In this document: positions 17,519-24,417 of the stretch, piece by piece
How positions within the stretch are numbered: position 1 is the first letter of the stretch
Layout of the letters: the number at the start of each line of letters is the position of its first letter
Assembly (NCBI GenBank): GCA_964453265.1
Contig: CAYVNU010000012.1
Location: forward strand, 1-31,403
Source of the DNA: CAYVNU01 sp964453265
Lineage (GTDB): Bacteria; Patescibacteriota; Doudnabacteria; UBA920
Direction of reading: 5' to 3'
Length of the DNA: 31,403 nucleotides
Program-made: the position numbers and the translations under genes
The notes under the pieces: generated by a model
What the model saw: the letters and a program-made list of their open reading frames with translations, nothing else
Database searches by the model: none
What the model was told of the DNA's origin: nothing

Positions 17519-17805
17519 GCTACCGTAAAAGGTACCGCATTTTCTTTGGCTACCCACATAAAACTACTCTTTCCAAAACCACAGCTGTCGTAGGAGAAAG
17601 CTTTACAGCTATTGCTCAAAAATACGACCTTGTAACTGGCAACTATATTTCCTTAACAGGCGCAACTTTTGGAGTAGGAAATTTCTAGTCCGGTTTTTCT
17701 TTAAAAGATGATTTTTATTCCCAGAAGTGCAAGTAACTATTACAGAATCTGTTCCTTCTTCGGGCGGCGCAGGCCTAAGCGCGCTAGTTACTTTTACATT
17801 TCCCT
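17519..17805 (+). pseudogene. Relic of a transcobalamin-like gene
   Basis: This stretch matches the B12-linked gene at about 2263-2645, corresponding to residues 326-452 of the 842-residue protein. FFGYPHKTTLSKTTAVVGES and YDLVTGNYISLTGATFGVGN can be read in it, against FFGSPHKTTLSKTTVAIGET in the parent. There is a deletion of about 9 nt near the left end, an in-frame TAG after GVGNF, a larger deletion near 17700, and a degenerate Gly hinge. Signal sequence and toroid are absent. It lies between dedA and the VOC gene. Confidence 0.85.
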
Positions 17806-17826
17806 CGTAGTATCTTTTCTATTTTT

Positions 17827-18210
17827 CTACCTTTGGCTAATTAAAAAAATATTACCGTCTGGGTCGGAAAATTCTGCCACCATATTGCCCCACGGCCTTA
17901 GAACCGGTTTACTAACAATTGCGCCGCCATTTTCTACAACTTTCTGTAAAAAAGAATTAATATCTGAGACTTGGAATTCACTATTCTTGTAGGTGCCAAT
18001 ATTCCGTTCAGCCCATTTAGGAAACCTATTTTCGGAGTCTTCTTCTAGTTCAATATGCGTTCCATCTACACCTTTTGCGCTTACATAGTTAGCATCTTCC
18101 TTTTCAATTGTAATACCAAAAACCGCAATGTAGAATTTTTTGGCCTTTTGTATATTTGAAGTACCAATAATAATTGGTCCGAGTGTTGGAAAATTGTCGT
18201 TTGAATTCAT
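17827..18210 (-). CDS. VOC superfamily (glyoxalase/bleomycin-resistance-like) protein
   Basis: 127 residues with the paired beta-alpha-beta-beta-beta modules of the family: GTSNIQKAKKFYIAVFGITI at the start, GTHIELEED in the middle and FSDPDGNIFLI at the end. A metal-site Glu is seen in the second module. Specific substrate unknown. The 3' end is duplicated at 13838-13976. TATAAC lies 6 nt before ATG 18210. Confidence 0.85.
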   Translation of the reverse strand: MNSNDNFPTLGPIIIGTSNIQKAKKFYIAVFGITIEKEDANYVSAKGVDGTHIELEEDSENRFPKWAERNIGTYKNSEFQVSDINSFLQKVVENGGAIVSKPVLRPWGNMVAEFSDPDGNIFLISQR

Positions 18211-18229
18211 AGTATGGTTATAGGAATTC

Positions 18230-18625
18230 TTATTTAAGAGCTACCCAAGCCTTGTAGTCAGGCCCGCATAAATACAGTGCCGAAAGTCTGGCGTCGTTGT
18301 ATTCGTCACCTATATATAAAGCAAGAGGAATTTTATCATTTACGGCTTTTATTGCGCTTTCGTATACAAATAATCTTTCATGCCAAATCAAATTTTTAGC
18401 TTCTTCGTCTGCAATTTTTTCTAAAATTGCTTTTTCACGATTTATTTTATACCAACCTATTTCGCTCGGAACTTCTTTATAGTCTAGCCAGCACCAATCG
18501 TGTCTATATTTTTCTACATATTCCTGGTCTAAGGCTATGTCTATAATATTCGCAAAATGTGCGCCGTTTTTAATGGCGCTTTGTATTTTGTCTAAACTAA
18601 CTCTATTTTCGGAAGAAATTATCAT
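18230..18625 (-). CDS. Hypothetical protein, 131 residues
   Basis: Unknown family. A cytosolic protein rich in acidic residues and Trp/Tyr (DWCWLDYKEVPSEIGWYKI). It starts behind TATAAT (18637-18632) with only 6 nt between. It ends 19 bp before the VOC gene on the same strand, so they may be co-transcribed. Confidence 0.65.
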   Translation of the reverse strand: MIISSENRVSLDKIQSAIKNGAHFANIIDIALDQEYVEKYRHDWCWLDYKEVPSEIGWYKINREKAILEKIADEEAKNLIWHERLFVYESAIKAVNDKIPLALYIGDEYNDARLSALYLCGPDYKAWVALK

Positions 18626-18644
18626 GGTTCAATTATAACATAAA

Positions 18645-18685
18645 ACCCCACCCAGTCCTGATTTGTATTCGGACTGTACTGGGGT
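18645..18685 (-). terminator. Two-step hairpin, likely terminator of the HD gene
   Basis: ACCCCA (18645-18650) pairs with TGGGGT (18680-18685), and inside CAGTCC (18653-18658) pairs with GGACTG (18671-18676). On the minus strand TTTTA follows. Confidence 0.6.
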
Positions 18686-18763
18686 ATTTGTATGTATATT
18701 TTTGCATAAAACCCCCGGCATACTAAGTGGTTTTTAAAATAGGGGAGTGTTTATAGCGTAATC

Positions 18764-19348
18764 TTAAATAAGTGGTTGTAAAGATTTTTCAAAAATACTC
18801 CAATATAAAGGGTATTCTTTTTCTATAAATGGTTTTAATATGAGTTCTGTTTTATTTATGGCTTTTCGTTTCTCTTCTGCGCTGTTAGAGAAAGCCGCTG
18901 CTCGGTTGTTGTCGAGTTTATCGGCCATTTTTACATTAATAATATTTTTATTGTCAGTAGTAATAATTTTTTGAAAAAAGTTATCCCAGCTATCGTTTTT
19001 GTTCCAGGTAAGAATTGTAACAGCATTTTTTACTTGAGCGTTAAATTCTTTCTCTAAGTCTTCAATATTATAATTTGTCCATTCGCCCAAGTCATGGCAT
19101 AAGGCAATTAGAATAGCATTGGTATTTTTTATACCAAATTCTTCTAACAAGATTCTTGCAACTCTAAGCGGGTGGCGATTGTAATTGCCCGGGTATAAAG
19201 TTCTGGAAGTATTGTGATATTTTTCAACCAGTTTAATGGCTTTTTCTATAATTTTTTTATCTTTTGCGTCTATATTATTTAAAACCGCAGACTTATGAGC
19301 GTCCAAGTCTTCGTACGTTTCTAGATTTTTGTAGTATTCTGGTTGCAT
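18764..19348 (-). CDS. HD-domain phosphohydrolase, SpoT/RelA-hydrolase-like
   Basis: 194 residues. Metal-binding pattern of the HD family: His59 in NRHPLRVARIL, His85-Asp86 in ALCHDLGEW, and a distal Asp in VKMADKLDN (about 143-146), the last resembling the KLADRLHN of ppGpp hydrolases. It has only the hydrolase module, so it could be a small alarmone hydrolase or another nucleotide phosphohydrolase. No synthetase partner is present in the window. Confidence 0.8.
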   Translation of the reverse strand: MQPEYYKNLETYEDLDAHKSAVLNNIDAKDKKIIEKAIKLVEKYHNTSRTLYPGNYNRHPLRVARILLEEFGIKNTNAILIALCHDLGEWTNYNIEDLEKEFNAQVKNAVTILTWNKNDSWDNFFQKIITTDNKNIINVKMADKLDNNRAAAFSNSAEEKRKAINKTELILKPFIEKEYPLYWSIFEKSLQPLI

Positions 19349-19384
19349 TTAAATTAAAATAAAAAAAGTAAAATAGGAAGATTG

Positions 19385-19750
19385 CTAAGAACCCCGCAAT
19401 ATTTTTCCCATTTCCCTCCCCTTGGCTAGTTCGTCCACCAGTTTGTCCAAATACCTAACTTTACGGGTTAATGGGTTTTGTATTTCTTCTATTCTATAGC
19501 CGCATATTACTCCGGTTATAAGTTTGGCTTTGGGGTTCAGGTAGGCTTGTTTAAAAAAAGTTTCAAAGGTTACTTTTTCTTTTATAAGCTTCTCAAGCTT
19601 TTTTTTGTTAAAACCCGTAAGCCACTCTATAACTTTATACAGCTCCTCTTTGGTCCGGCCTTTTTTCCCCACCTTTATAACATACAAAGGAAAGACCGTA
19701 GCAAAAGTCATTTTCGCCATCCGCTCGTTGTGTTCTTTGGTTATTTTCAT
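19385..19750 (-). CDS. DUF2200 family protein
   Basis: 121 residues, typical of DUF2200: HNERMAKMTFATVFPLYV at the start, GRTKEELYKVIEWLTGF, then LITGVICGYRIEEIQNPLTR and LDKLVDELAKGREM. Small cytosolic protein of unknown function. TATACT (19763-19758) stands 7 nt ahead of ATG 19750, so the mRNA may be leaderless. Confidence 0.88.
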   Translation of the reverse strand: MKITKEHNERMAKMTFATVFPLYVIKVGKKGRTKEELYKVIEWLTGFNKKKLEKLIKEKVTFETFFKQAYLNPKAKLITGVICGYRIEEIQNPLTRKVRYLDKLVDELAKGREMGKILRGS

Positions 19751-19777
19751 ATATTAAAGTATAACAAATTAAGATAA

Positions 19778-19810
19778 CGAAGGTGATCTTTGAAAGGGTA
19801 GGTTTGTGGG
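19778..19810. repeat. REP-like repeat, copy 2
   Basis: CGAAGGTGATCTTTG followed by AAAGGGTAGGTTTGTGG. The whole 32-bp block matches the copy at 21960 (CGAAGGTGGTCTTTG + TATGGGCAGGTTTGCGG), so the repeat unit is longer than the palindrome. Confidence 0.7.
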
Positions 19811-19824
19811 CTTACAAATTTACT

Positions 19825-20925
19825 TTAACCATAATTTGCTTTATGTCCGTATTTTTTAAATTCTTCTTTAGCTTTCTTCATAAATTTTCCAAATTTGCGG
19901 CTCTTTTGCTTTTTTTCATATTGGGTCAAGCTATAGTGCTGGGTTTCTTTTTTTAGTTTTATGTAGTTGGAATATTTGCTTTTGTCTAGCAGGCCGGAAT
20001 TTAGGGCCAACAAAACTTCGCATCCTGGCTCATGGGTGTGCGTGCAGTCTGTATACTTGCAGTTTTTTGCCAGGACGGTTATTTCGTCAAACGCGTTATT
20101 TGCACCAGCATCAGCTTCGGTTAAACCCACCTCCCGCATACCGGGGTTGTCTATAACAATACTGCCATTTTTTAAAAAATACATTTCACGGCTCGTGGTA
20201 ACGTGTTTGCCTCTGCCGGAGTCGGGGCTAATGCTGTCTGTTTTTGCAATATTTTCATGGAGCAATTTGTTTATTAAAGAAGATTTGCCAACCCCCGAAG
20301 AACCCAAAAAGCAGTAGGTTTTGCCTTTTTCCAAATACTCTATTAACTCTTCCAAACCATTGCCGGTAAGATTGCTGGTAGGTATAACTTTGCTGCCGCT
20401 TAGCCTGGTTTGTATTTCAGTCAATTTTAAACTTAGCTCTTCTTGGGAAATTAAATCTATTTTGTTTAATATTAAAACAAATTTAATGCCGCCGCTGGCT
20501 AAAGAAAAATACCTTTCAAAACGGTTTAAATTATAGTCCCTGTCAACCGATTCAATAACAAAAGCCACGTCAACATTGGCGGCTATTATTTGGACTTCGT
20601 TGTTACCGCTGGCCTTTCTTTTTATAACCGTCTTTCTTGGCAAGACCGAACCAATTACCGCTTGTTCTTGGTCTAGCGGCTTAACAGCCACCCAGTCCCC
20701 CACGGCAGGGTAGTCTTCCCGGGAGGAAGCGTTAAACATTTGTTTGCCCGTAACTTTGGCCAAGTATTCCCCGTTTTGGCTTTTTACCCTGTAGGCTCCT
20801 TTGTGTTCGGCAATAACCCGGGCAAGCAAAAAATTCTCTAAGCCAAGTTTTTTTAGGGCTTGCTCAAAAAACGGGCCGTACCCCAGTTCTTCTAGGCTTA
20901 TGGTTTTTGTTTCCTTTGGTAGCAT
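19825..20925 (-). CDS. rsgA: Ribosome small-subunit-dependent GTPase A
   Basis: 366 residues. It acts in late maturation of the 30S subunit. An OB-fold (about 30-105) precedes a circularly permuted GTPase: G4 NKID at 154-157, G1 GSSGVGKSS at 208-216, G2 Thr at about 243, G3 DNPG at 259-262. The zinc site is Cys289, Cys294, a His of CTHTH and Cys302. A basic C-terminal helix follows. The gene is complete. TATAAT (20940-20935) is 9 nt from ATG 20925. Confidence 0.95.
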   Translation of the reverse strand: MLPKETKTISLEELGYGPFFEQALKKLGLENFLLARVIAEHKGAYRVKSQNGEYLAKVTGKQMFNASSREDYPAVGDWVAVKPLDQEQAVIGSVLPRKTVIKRKASGNNEVQIIAANVDVAFVIESVDRDYNLNRFERYFSLASGGIKFVLILNKIDLISQEELSLKLTEIQTRLSGSKVIPTSNLTGNGLEELIEYLEKGKTYCFLGSSGVGKSSLINKLLHENIAKTDSISPDSGRGKHVTTSREMYFLKNGSIVIDNPGMREVGLTEADAGANNAFDEITVLAKNCKYTDCTHTHEPGCEVLLALNSGLLDKSKYSNYIKLKKETQHYSLTQYEKKQKSRKFGKFMKKAKEEFKKYGHKANYG

Positions 20926-20964
20926 TGCTAACTTATTATAGCCTTTTTTTTACGCTTACTCCAT

Positions 20965-21004
20965 TAAGTAAAAAACTTCATTTAAAAATGAAGTTTTTTA
21001 CTTA
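20965..21004 (-). terminator. Terminator-like hairpin downstream of the DUF1428 gene
   Basis: TAAGTAAAAAACTTCATTT pairs with AAAAATGAAGTTTTTTACTTA. It separates the DUF1428 gene from rsgA. Confidence 0.8.
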
Positions 21005-21072
21005 GCACAGTTGAGCTTGTTAAAAACAATTTATAAAAAGGCAGATGTTTTGAAGAACAGGCTTAAAACTCT

Positions 21073-21471
21073 TTACATTCCAACTTCTACCTTAAAACCC
21101 GCGTACGCAAAACGCTTCATGTCAAAAGGCATATCCATATTGTTTCCATACTTTTTTTCAAAAAACGCCATAACTTTTTTGTTTACTTCGTCGCGGTGTT
21201 TTTTAGATTTAAAAGTAATGAACGAAAACCAAACCGTCTCGCTGGGTTTTGTTTTGGCCATTTTAGCAAACGTAAAATTTACAAACTTTGGCGCGGTATC
21301 TTCTATAATACACTCTTTATAGTCCAGCGCCCCAAACTTTGTCCATACCTTAAGCGCCTCTTGCGCTATTTTTTTGTATTTAGCTGTGCTCTTTTTTGGA
21401 ATAGAAATAACAAACCCGTCTACATACTTGGCCTTCGAAGCTTTAGCGAAGTAGGCAGTGACTTTTTTCAT
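21073..21471 (-). CDS. DUF1428 family protein with repeat-encoded N-terminal extension
   Basis: 132 residues. From residue 16 on (YVDGFVISIPKKSTAKYKKI and later GFKVEV) it follows DUF1428, a small ferredoxin-like dimeric protein of unknown function. Members usually start directly with a Met before YVDGF. Here about 14 extra residues (MKKVTAYFAKASKAK) precede, and the YFAKASK part is encoded by a palindrome-like repeat (21433-21451). Confidence 0.8.
   Translation of the reverse strand: MKKVTAYFAKASKAKYVDGFVISIPKKSTAKYKKIAQEALKVWTKFGALDYKECIIEDTAPKFVNFTFAKMAKTKPSETVWFSFITFKSKKHRDEVNKKVMAFFEKKYGNNMDMPFDMKRFAYAGFKVEVGM
21433..21451. repeat. Intragenic palindromic repeat
   Basis: CTTCGAAGCTTTAGCGAAG, with terminal CTTCG/CGAAG arms and an internal AAGCTT. 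I believe this word recurs in CPR genomes. Here it adds codons to the start of the DUF1428 gene. Confidence 0.55.
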
Positions 21472-21492
21472 AAATTTGTAGGTTAAAAATAA

Positions 21493-21918
21493 TTATTTGG
21501 AATTAAATTCAATTATCCATTCAATGCCGTATTTGTCTCTAAACATACCGGCGTACGAACCCCAAGGGCCTTGGCCTATTGGCCCTTCTACTTCTCCTCC
21601 GGCAGAAAGGCCGTTAAATAATTTGTCCGCCTCTTCTTTGCTTTCCGCAACTACGGAAATTTTACTTCTATTTTCGCGTTCGTTTACTTTACCCATAACT
21701 TCCGGCACGTCGTTTCCTATAAGCATATTACTTTGTCCAATAGGTAAAGCAATATACATAATTTTATTTTCTTCTTTTTGGTCTACCGGAAATTCTGCGG
21801 TAGCTATGTCTTTAAAACGTATTACCTTTGTAAACTCCCCACCAAAAACAGACTTATAAAAACTAAAAGCTTCTTCGGCATTACCATTAAAATTTATCCA
21901 AGGGTTTATGGTTGTCAT
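21493..21918 (-). CDS. VOC family protein, PhnB/DUF899-like (3-demethylubiquinone methyltransferase-like fold)
   Basis: 141 residues. PhnB-type signature: MTTINPWINFNGNAEEAFSF, FYKSVFGGEFTKVIRF, the middle MYIALPIGQSNMLIGNDVP, and the closing GPWGSYAGMFRDKYGIEWII. Small cytosolic protein, substrate unknown, common as a lone gene. Confidence 0.88.
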   Translation of the reverse strand: MTTINPWINFNGNAEEAFSFYKSVFGGEFTKVIRFKDIATAEFPVDQKEENKIMYIALPIGQSNMLIGNDVPEVMGKVNERENRSKISVVAESKEEADKLFNGLSAGGEVEGPIGQGPWGSYAGMFRDKYGIEWIIEFNSK

Positions 21919-21958
21919 AGCTAAAGTCTAATTATTATTAATTAATTATACACTAAAT

Positions 21959-21991
21959 ACGAAGGTGGTCTTTGTATGGGCAGGTTTGCGG
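21959..21991. repeat. REP-like repeat, copy 3, at the 3' end of the transposase
   Basis: ACGAAGGTGGTCTTTGT followed by ATGGGCAGGTTTGCGG, ending immediately before the transposase stop codon. It shares the conserved 3' half with copy 2. Confidence 0.75.
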
Positions 21992-22597
21992 TTATTCTTC
22001 GTCAAAAGCTAAGTGTTTTATTTTAGTATAGTCCTGAAAAGTATAACACTCAACAAATTTTTTATATGCGGCTCTATCTTTCTTAAAGAGATTCAGAATA
22101 AATTCTGTATTGCAAAGAGTTCCGGCACGCAAGCCTAAATAGTCGGGTAAGCTGGAGTATGTATACCTAAATGGGTCTGTCGGGTTGTTATGAATATAGG
22201 CTGTAACATAAGTTAAATAACTATCGCTATCTATATGTTTTGCTTTAAAAATATCTTGGAATAGGTTCCCGACCCGCCGGTACTTGGCGTTAAAATATTT
22301 TACGTAACTGGTTGCGACTTTGTTTATTAGATCGCCTATCGGCACCTCTGAATTTTGTTTTACAAGAATATGATAGTGGTTGGGCATAAGGCAATAAGAA
22401 AGTATATAAAAACTGTCCTTTGGGCAAGGCTTTATTCTTAATGTAGTCTGTATGGGAATTCCTGCCGCAAGCTTTAAACGTTTGAGAAAATTTTCGTAGT
22501 CCTGAGGTTCTTTGAATATTTCTTCCTTATTATCGCCTCTATTATATATATGGTAGCAGTTACCCGCACGAAATAGTTTATAATCCCGCGTGTTCAT
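21992..22597 (-). CDS. REP-associated tyrosine transposase (RAYT, IS200-like Y1)
   Basis: 201 residues. Family motifs: YHIYNRGDNKEEIF near the start, YCLMPNHYHILVKQ with the HYH/HUH metal histidines, then VKYFNAKYRRVGNLFQ, FKAKHID and YIHNNPTDPFRYTYSS. The catalytic Tyr would be in the segment after the HUH motif. This is the single-domain Y1 nuclease that moves REP palindromes. It is complete and bracketed by palindromic repeats at 21959 and 22638. TATAAT (22609-22604) lies 6 nt before ATG 22597. Confidence 0.9.
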   Translation of the reverse strand: MNTRDYKLFRAGNCYHIYNRGDNKEEIFKEPQDYENFLKRLKLAAGIPIQTTLRIKPCPKDSFYILSYCLMPNHYHILVKQNSEVPIGDLINKVATSYVKYFNAKYRRVGNLFQDIFKAKHIDSDSYLTYVTAYIHNNPTDPFRYTYSSLPDYLGLRAGTLCNTEFILNLFKKDRAAYKKFVECYTFQDYTKIKHLAFDEE

Positions 22598-22637
22598 GGG
22601 CTAATTATACAACAAGGGAAAATGGCGAGTAAAGGCT

Positions 22638-22678
22638 AACAAAGGTGATCTTTGTGCGGCACAAAGATCACCTTTGTT
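22638..22678. repeat. Long REP-like inverted repeat upstream of the transposase
   Basis: An 18-nt arm AACAAAGGTGATCTTTGT (22638-22655), 5-nt loop GCGGC, and its perfect complement 22661-22678. Each arm is itself nearly palindromic, so two REP units stand head to head as in a BIME. Confidence 0.85.
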
Positions 22679-22694
22679 TCCTGTTTTTATAGGC

Positions 22695-22723
22695 TTGATA
22701 AAAAATGGGCTTACTGTTAAAAT
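22695..22723 (+). promoter_or_regulatory. Promoter of the tRNA-Asn locus
   Basis: TTGATA (22695-22700), 17-bp spacer, TAAAAT (22718-22723). It lies upstream of the broken tRNA copy and presumably drives the nuclease gene and the intact tRNA as one transcript. GATGATT-A-ATCATC follows. Confidence 0.7.
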
Positions 22724-22752
22724 ATCAAAGATGATTTAATCATCAAAAATAT

Positions 22753-22805
22753 GTTCGGGAGTAGCTCAGCGGTACCTGCCTGCCGGCAGGCAGGGAGCAA
22801 TCGGC
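22753..22805 (+). pseudogene. Broken 5' half of tRNA-Asn
   Basis: GTTCGGGAGTAGCTCAGCGGTA (22 nt) and GAGCAATCGGC (11 nt) are identical to the intact tRNA at 23073-23104, but they are split by the 20-bp palindrome at 22775-22794. The anticodon loop and 3' half are missing. Confidence 0.9.
22775..22794. repeat. 20-bp perfect palindrome inserted in the tRNA relic
   Basis: CCTGCCTGCCGGCAGGCAGG, inserted exactly between GGTA and GAGC with no target duplication. From memory, this palindrome is dispersed in CPR genomes, where it adds PACRQAG-type residues to reading frames. Confidence 0.8.
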
Positions 22806-22815
22806 CGGCAATTCT

Positions 22816-23094
22816 ATGTACAGCACATACGCAATTTGGAGCAAAACTGCCAATAGAATTTATGTTGGTCTTTCTAAAGATCCTTTTCAAAGAGAAGCAG
22901 AACACAACAAAGGCGAAACCAAATCTACAAAGGGTTTTAGACCTTGGAAATTATTTTTTATCGAAACCGATTATCAATCTCTAGCCGAAGCGAGAAAAGC
23001 TGAAAAGAAATTGAAGAGCGGTTTTGGTAAGGAATTTTTAAAAACTTTACCAAAAGATACCATCACGTATCGTTCGGGAGTAGCTCAGCGGTAG
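22816..23094 (+). CDS. GIY-YIG nuclease, small single-domain type
   Basis: 92 residues. The module is present in order: STYAIW in place of GIY, IYVG for YIG, then Arg in PFQREAEHNKG, KSTKGFRPWKL, and a helix with the catalytic Glu (EARKAEKKLK), closing GFGKEFLKTL. These proteins resemble YhbQ/UPF0213-type nucleases and the catalytic domain of homing endonucleases. The last residues (RSGVAQR-stop) are encoded by the first 21 nt of the intact tRNA-Asn, and the stop codon TAG is in the tRNA D-loop. No ribosome-binding site is visible. It sits exactly between the two tRNA copies. Confidence 0.88.
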   Translation: MYSTYAIWSKTANRIYVGLSKDPFQREAEHNKGETKSTKGFRPWKLFFIETDYQSLAEARKAEKKLKSGFGKEFLKTLPKDTITYRSGVAQR

Positions 23095-23148
23095 AGCAAT
23101 CGGCTGTTAACCGATGGGTCCTGGGTTCGAATCCCAGCTCCCGAGCCA
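23074..23148 (+). tRNA. tRNA-Asn (anticodon GTT)
   Basis: Complete cloverleaf: acceptor TCGGGAG/CTCCCGA, D-arm GCTC-AGCGGTA-GAGC, anticodon arm ATCGG-CTGTTAA-CCGAT, variable GGGTC, T-arm CTGGG-TTCGAAT-CCCAG, discriminator G, and encoded CCA (23146-23148). Its first 21 nt overlap the 3' end of the GIY-YIG gene, so the 5' end must be cut from an mRNA by RNase P. Confidence 0.98.
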
Positions 23149-23150
23149 TT

Positions 23151-23181
23151 AAAAAATACCTCAAATTTTGAGGTATTTTTT
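23151..23181. terminator. Bidirectional terminator between tRNA and KOW gene
   Basis: AAAAAATACCTCAAA pairs with TTTGAGGTATTTTTT. It serves the tRNA on the plus strand and the convergent KOW gene. Confidence 0.9.
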
Positions 23182-23186
23182 AATGG

Positions 23187-23360
23187 TTAAATCACAACAA
23201 CATTTTTTGCCAAGGTTTTAAATCTGACCTTGTTTGCTTGGACTACGGTTATGGTTACAAAGCCGGTTTTGCTGGTTTTTATGTCTGTAACTGTGCCGGA
23301 CTTACCTTTGTGTGTACCGGCAATTATTTTACACTTACTGCCATCTTTTAAATTATTCAT
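23187..23360 (-). CDS. 57-residue KOW-motif protein
   Basis: The protein begins MNNLKDGSKCKIIAGTHKGK and continues SGTVTDIKTSKTGFVTITVV. This is a KOW motif of the kind found in ribosomal protein uL24 and NusG, with almost nothing else attached. Start at ATG 23360, 12 nt behind TATAAT. It probably binds RNA or the ribosome. The exact role is unknown, and true uL24 is longer and lies in the ribosomal operon. Confidence 0.75.
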   Translation of the reverse strand: MNNLKDGSKCKIIAGTHKGKSGTVTDIKTSKTGFVTITVVQANKVRFKTLAKNVVVI

Positions 23361-23468
23361 AAGTTTTGTAAAATTATATTTGAATTATAGCAAATAGTCC
23401 GGCTATGTACATTCCGGGCAATAGGGAGTAGGCTTAAAGAGAGCTTTAATATGTAAATTAAAAACATT

Positions 23469-24317
23469 ATGAAAAAATATACTTTTACTTTTTTAGTGGT
23501 AGCTTTTTTAGCAGCCGGTTGTACAAAAACCTTGCCAGTTATTGCCCCGGAACCGGTTTTAAAAGTAGCACAGGATTATAAAAATATTACCTATAATATA
23601 GAGGGTAAAGATGTTACTTTGGTAGATGGCAAAGCCGAAAGCCAAATAAAAGAAGGTTATGCGGCTAAAGTTACCACAAGAATTTTCGAGGCAAACACGC
23701 AAGGGGATTTAAACTCAGACGGTTTGGACGATGTTGCGGTTGTGTTAACGCAAGACAGCGGGGGTAGCGGAATTTTTTATTATATTGCCGCAGCTATAAA
23801 AAATAAAGAAGGCTATGTTGGGAGCAACGCGATTTTGTTAGGCGACAGAATTGCGCCGCAAAATAATCAAATAAAAAACAATATTTTAACAGTTAATTAC
23901 GCGGACAGAAAATCCGGCGAAGATTTTAGTACCAAGCCTTCGGTAGGCAAAAGTTTGTATTTAGAATATTTTAATAACCGGTTAATAGCGCAGCCCGAAG
24001 CGTTGCAGGTTTTGTCGCCTCGGCCATATGAAGCTGTAAAAAGCCCACTAACAATAAGCGGACAAGCGCGCGGCACTTGGTTTTTTGAAGCTAGTTTTCC
24101 CGTGGTGCTAAAAAATGCCAAGGGCGAAATAATTGCCCAAGGCCCGGCTAAAACCCTGGTTAATTGGATGACGGAAAATTTTGTGCCTTTTACCGCTGTT
24201 TTAAATTTTACAGCCCAGGAAAGCCAGAGCGCAGGTGTTTTGGTTTTAAAAAAAGACAACCCTTCCGGACTTCCTGAGAATGATATGTCTTATGAAATTC
24301 CGGTGGTCTTTAAATAA
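23469..24317 (+). CDS. Lipoprotein with Gmad2-like immunoglobulin domain
   Basis: 282 residues. Lipobox LAAGC (Cys at residue 18), a first domain with an FG-GAP/calcium-like loop GDLNSDGLDDVAVVL (about 79-93), and a C-terminal Gmad2-type domain starting VLSPRPYEAVKSPLTISGQA (about 180-282). It is likely attached to the outer face of the membrane. The same layout is common in CPR and Firmicutes, and its function is unknown. Confidence 0.85.
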   Translation: MKKYTFTFLVVAFLAAGCTKTLPVIAPEPVLKVAQDYKNITYNIEGKDVTLVDGKAESQIKEGYAAKVTTRIFEANTQGDLNSDGLDDVAVVLTQDSGGSGIFYYIAAAIKNKEGYVGSNAILLGDRIAPQNNQIKNNILTVNYADRKSGEDFSTKPSVGKSLYLEYFNNRLIAQPEALQVLSPRPYEAVKSPLTISGQARGTWFFEASFPVVLKNAKGEIIAQGPAKTLVNWMTENFVPFTAVLNFTAQESQSAGVLVLKKDNPSGLPENDMSYEIPVVFK

Positions 24318-24351
24318 ACCGCGGAAAATTTTAATATTCATTAATTCGTTT

Positions 24352-24376
24352 AAAATCCTACCACTTGGTAGGATTT
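24352..24376 (+). terminator. Terminator of the lipoprotein gene
   Basis: AAATCCTACC-ACTT-GGTAGGATTTTATTT. Confidence 0.9.
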
Positions 24377-24382
24377 TATTTG

Positions 24383-24410
24383 GCTAAGAAGCTTCTTAGC
24401 GTGTTATAAT
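24383..24410 (+). promoter_or_regulatory. Extended -10 promoter with 18-bp palindromic operator candidate
   Basis: GCTAAGAAGCTTCTTAGC (24383-24400) is a perfect palindrome where the -35 box should be. TGTTATAAT (24402-24410) is an extended -10 element. The start codon of the histidine kinase comes 7 nt later, so the mRNA should be leaderless. Confidence 0.65.
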
Positions 24411-24417
24411 TTATAGT

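Noticed and set aside
22753..23148. Group I intron in tRNA-Asn with a homing nuclease
   Set aside because: The downstream tRNA is complete and no intron core is seen. The repeat of the 5' half indicates insertion with duplication, not splicing.
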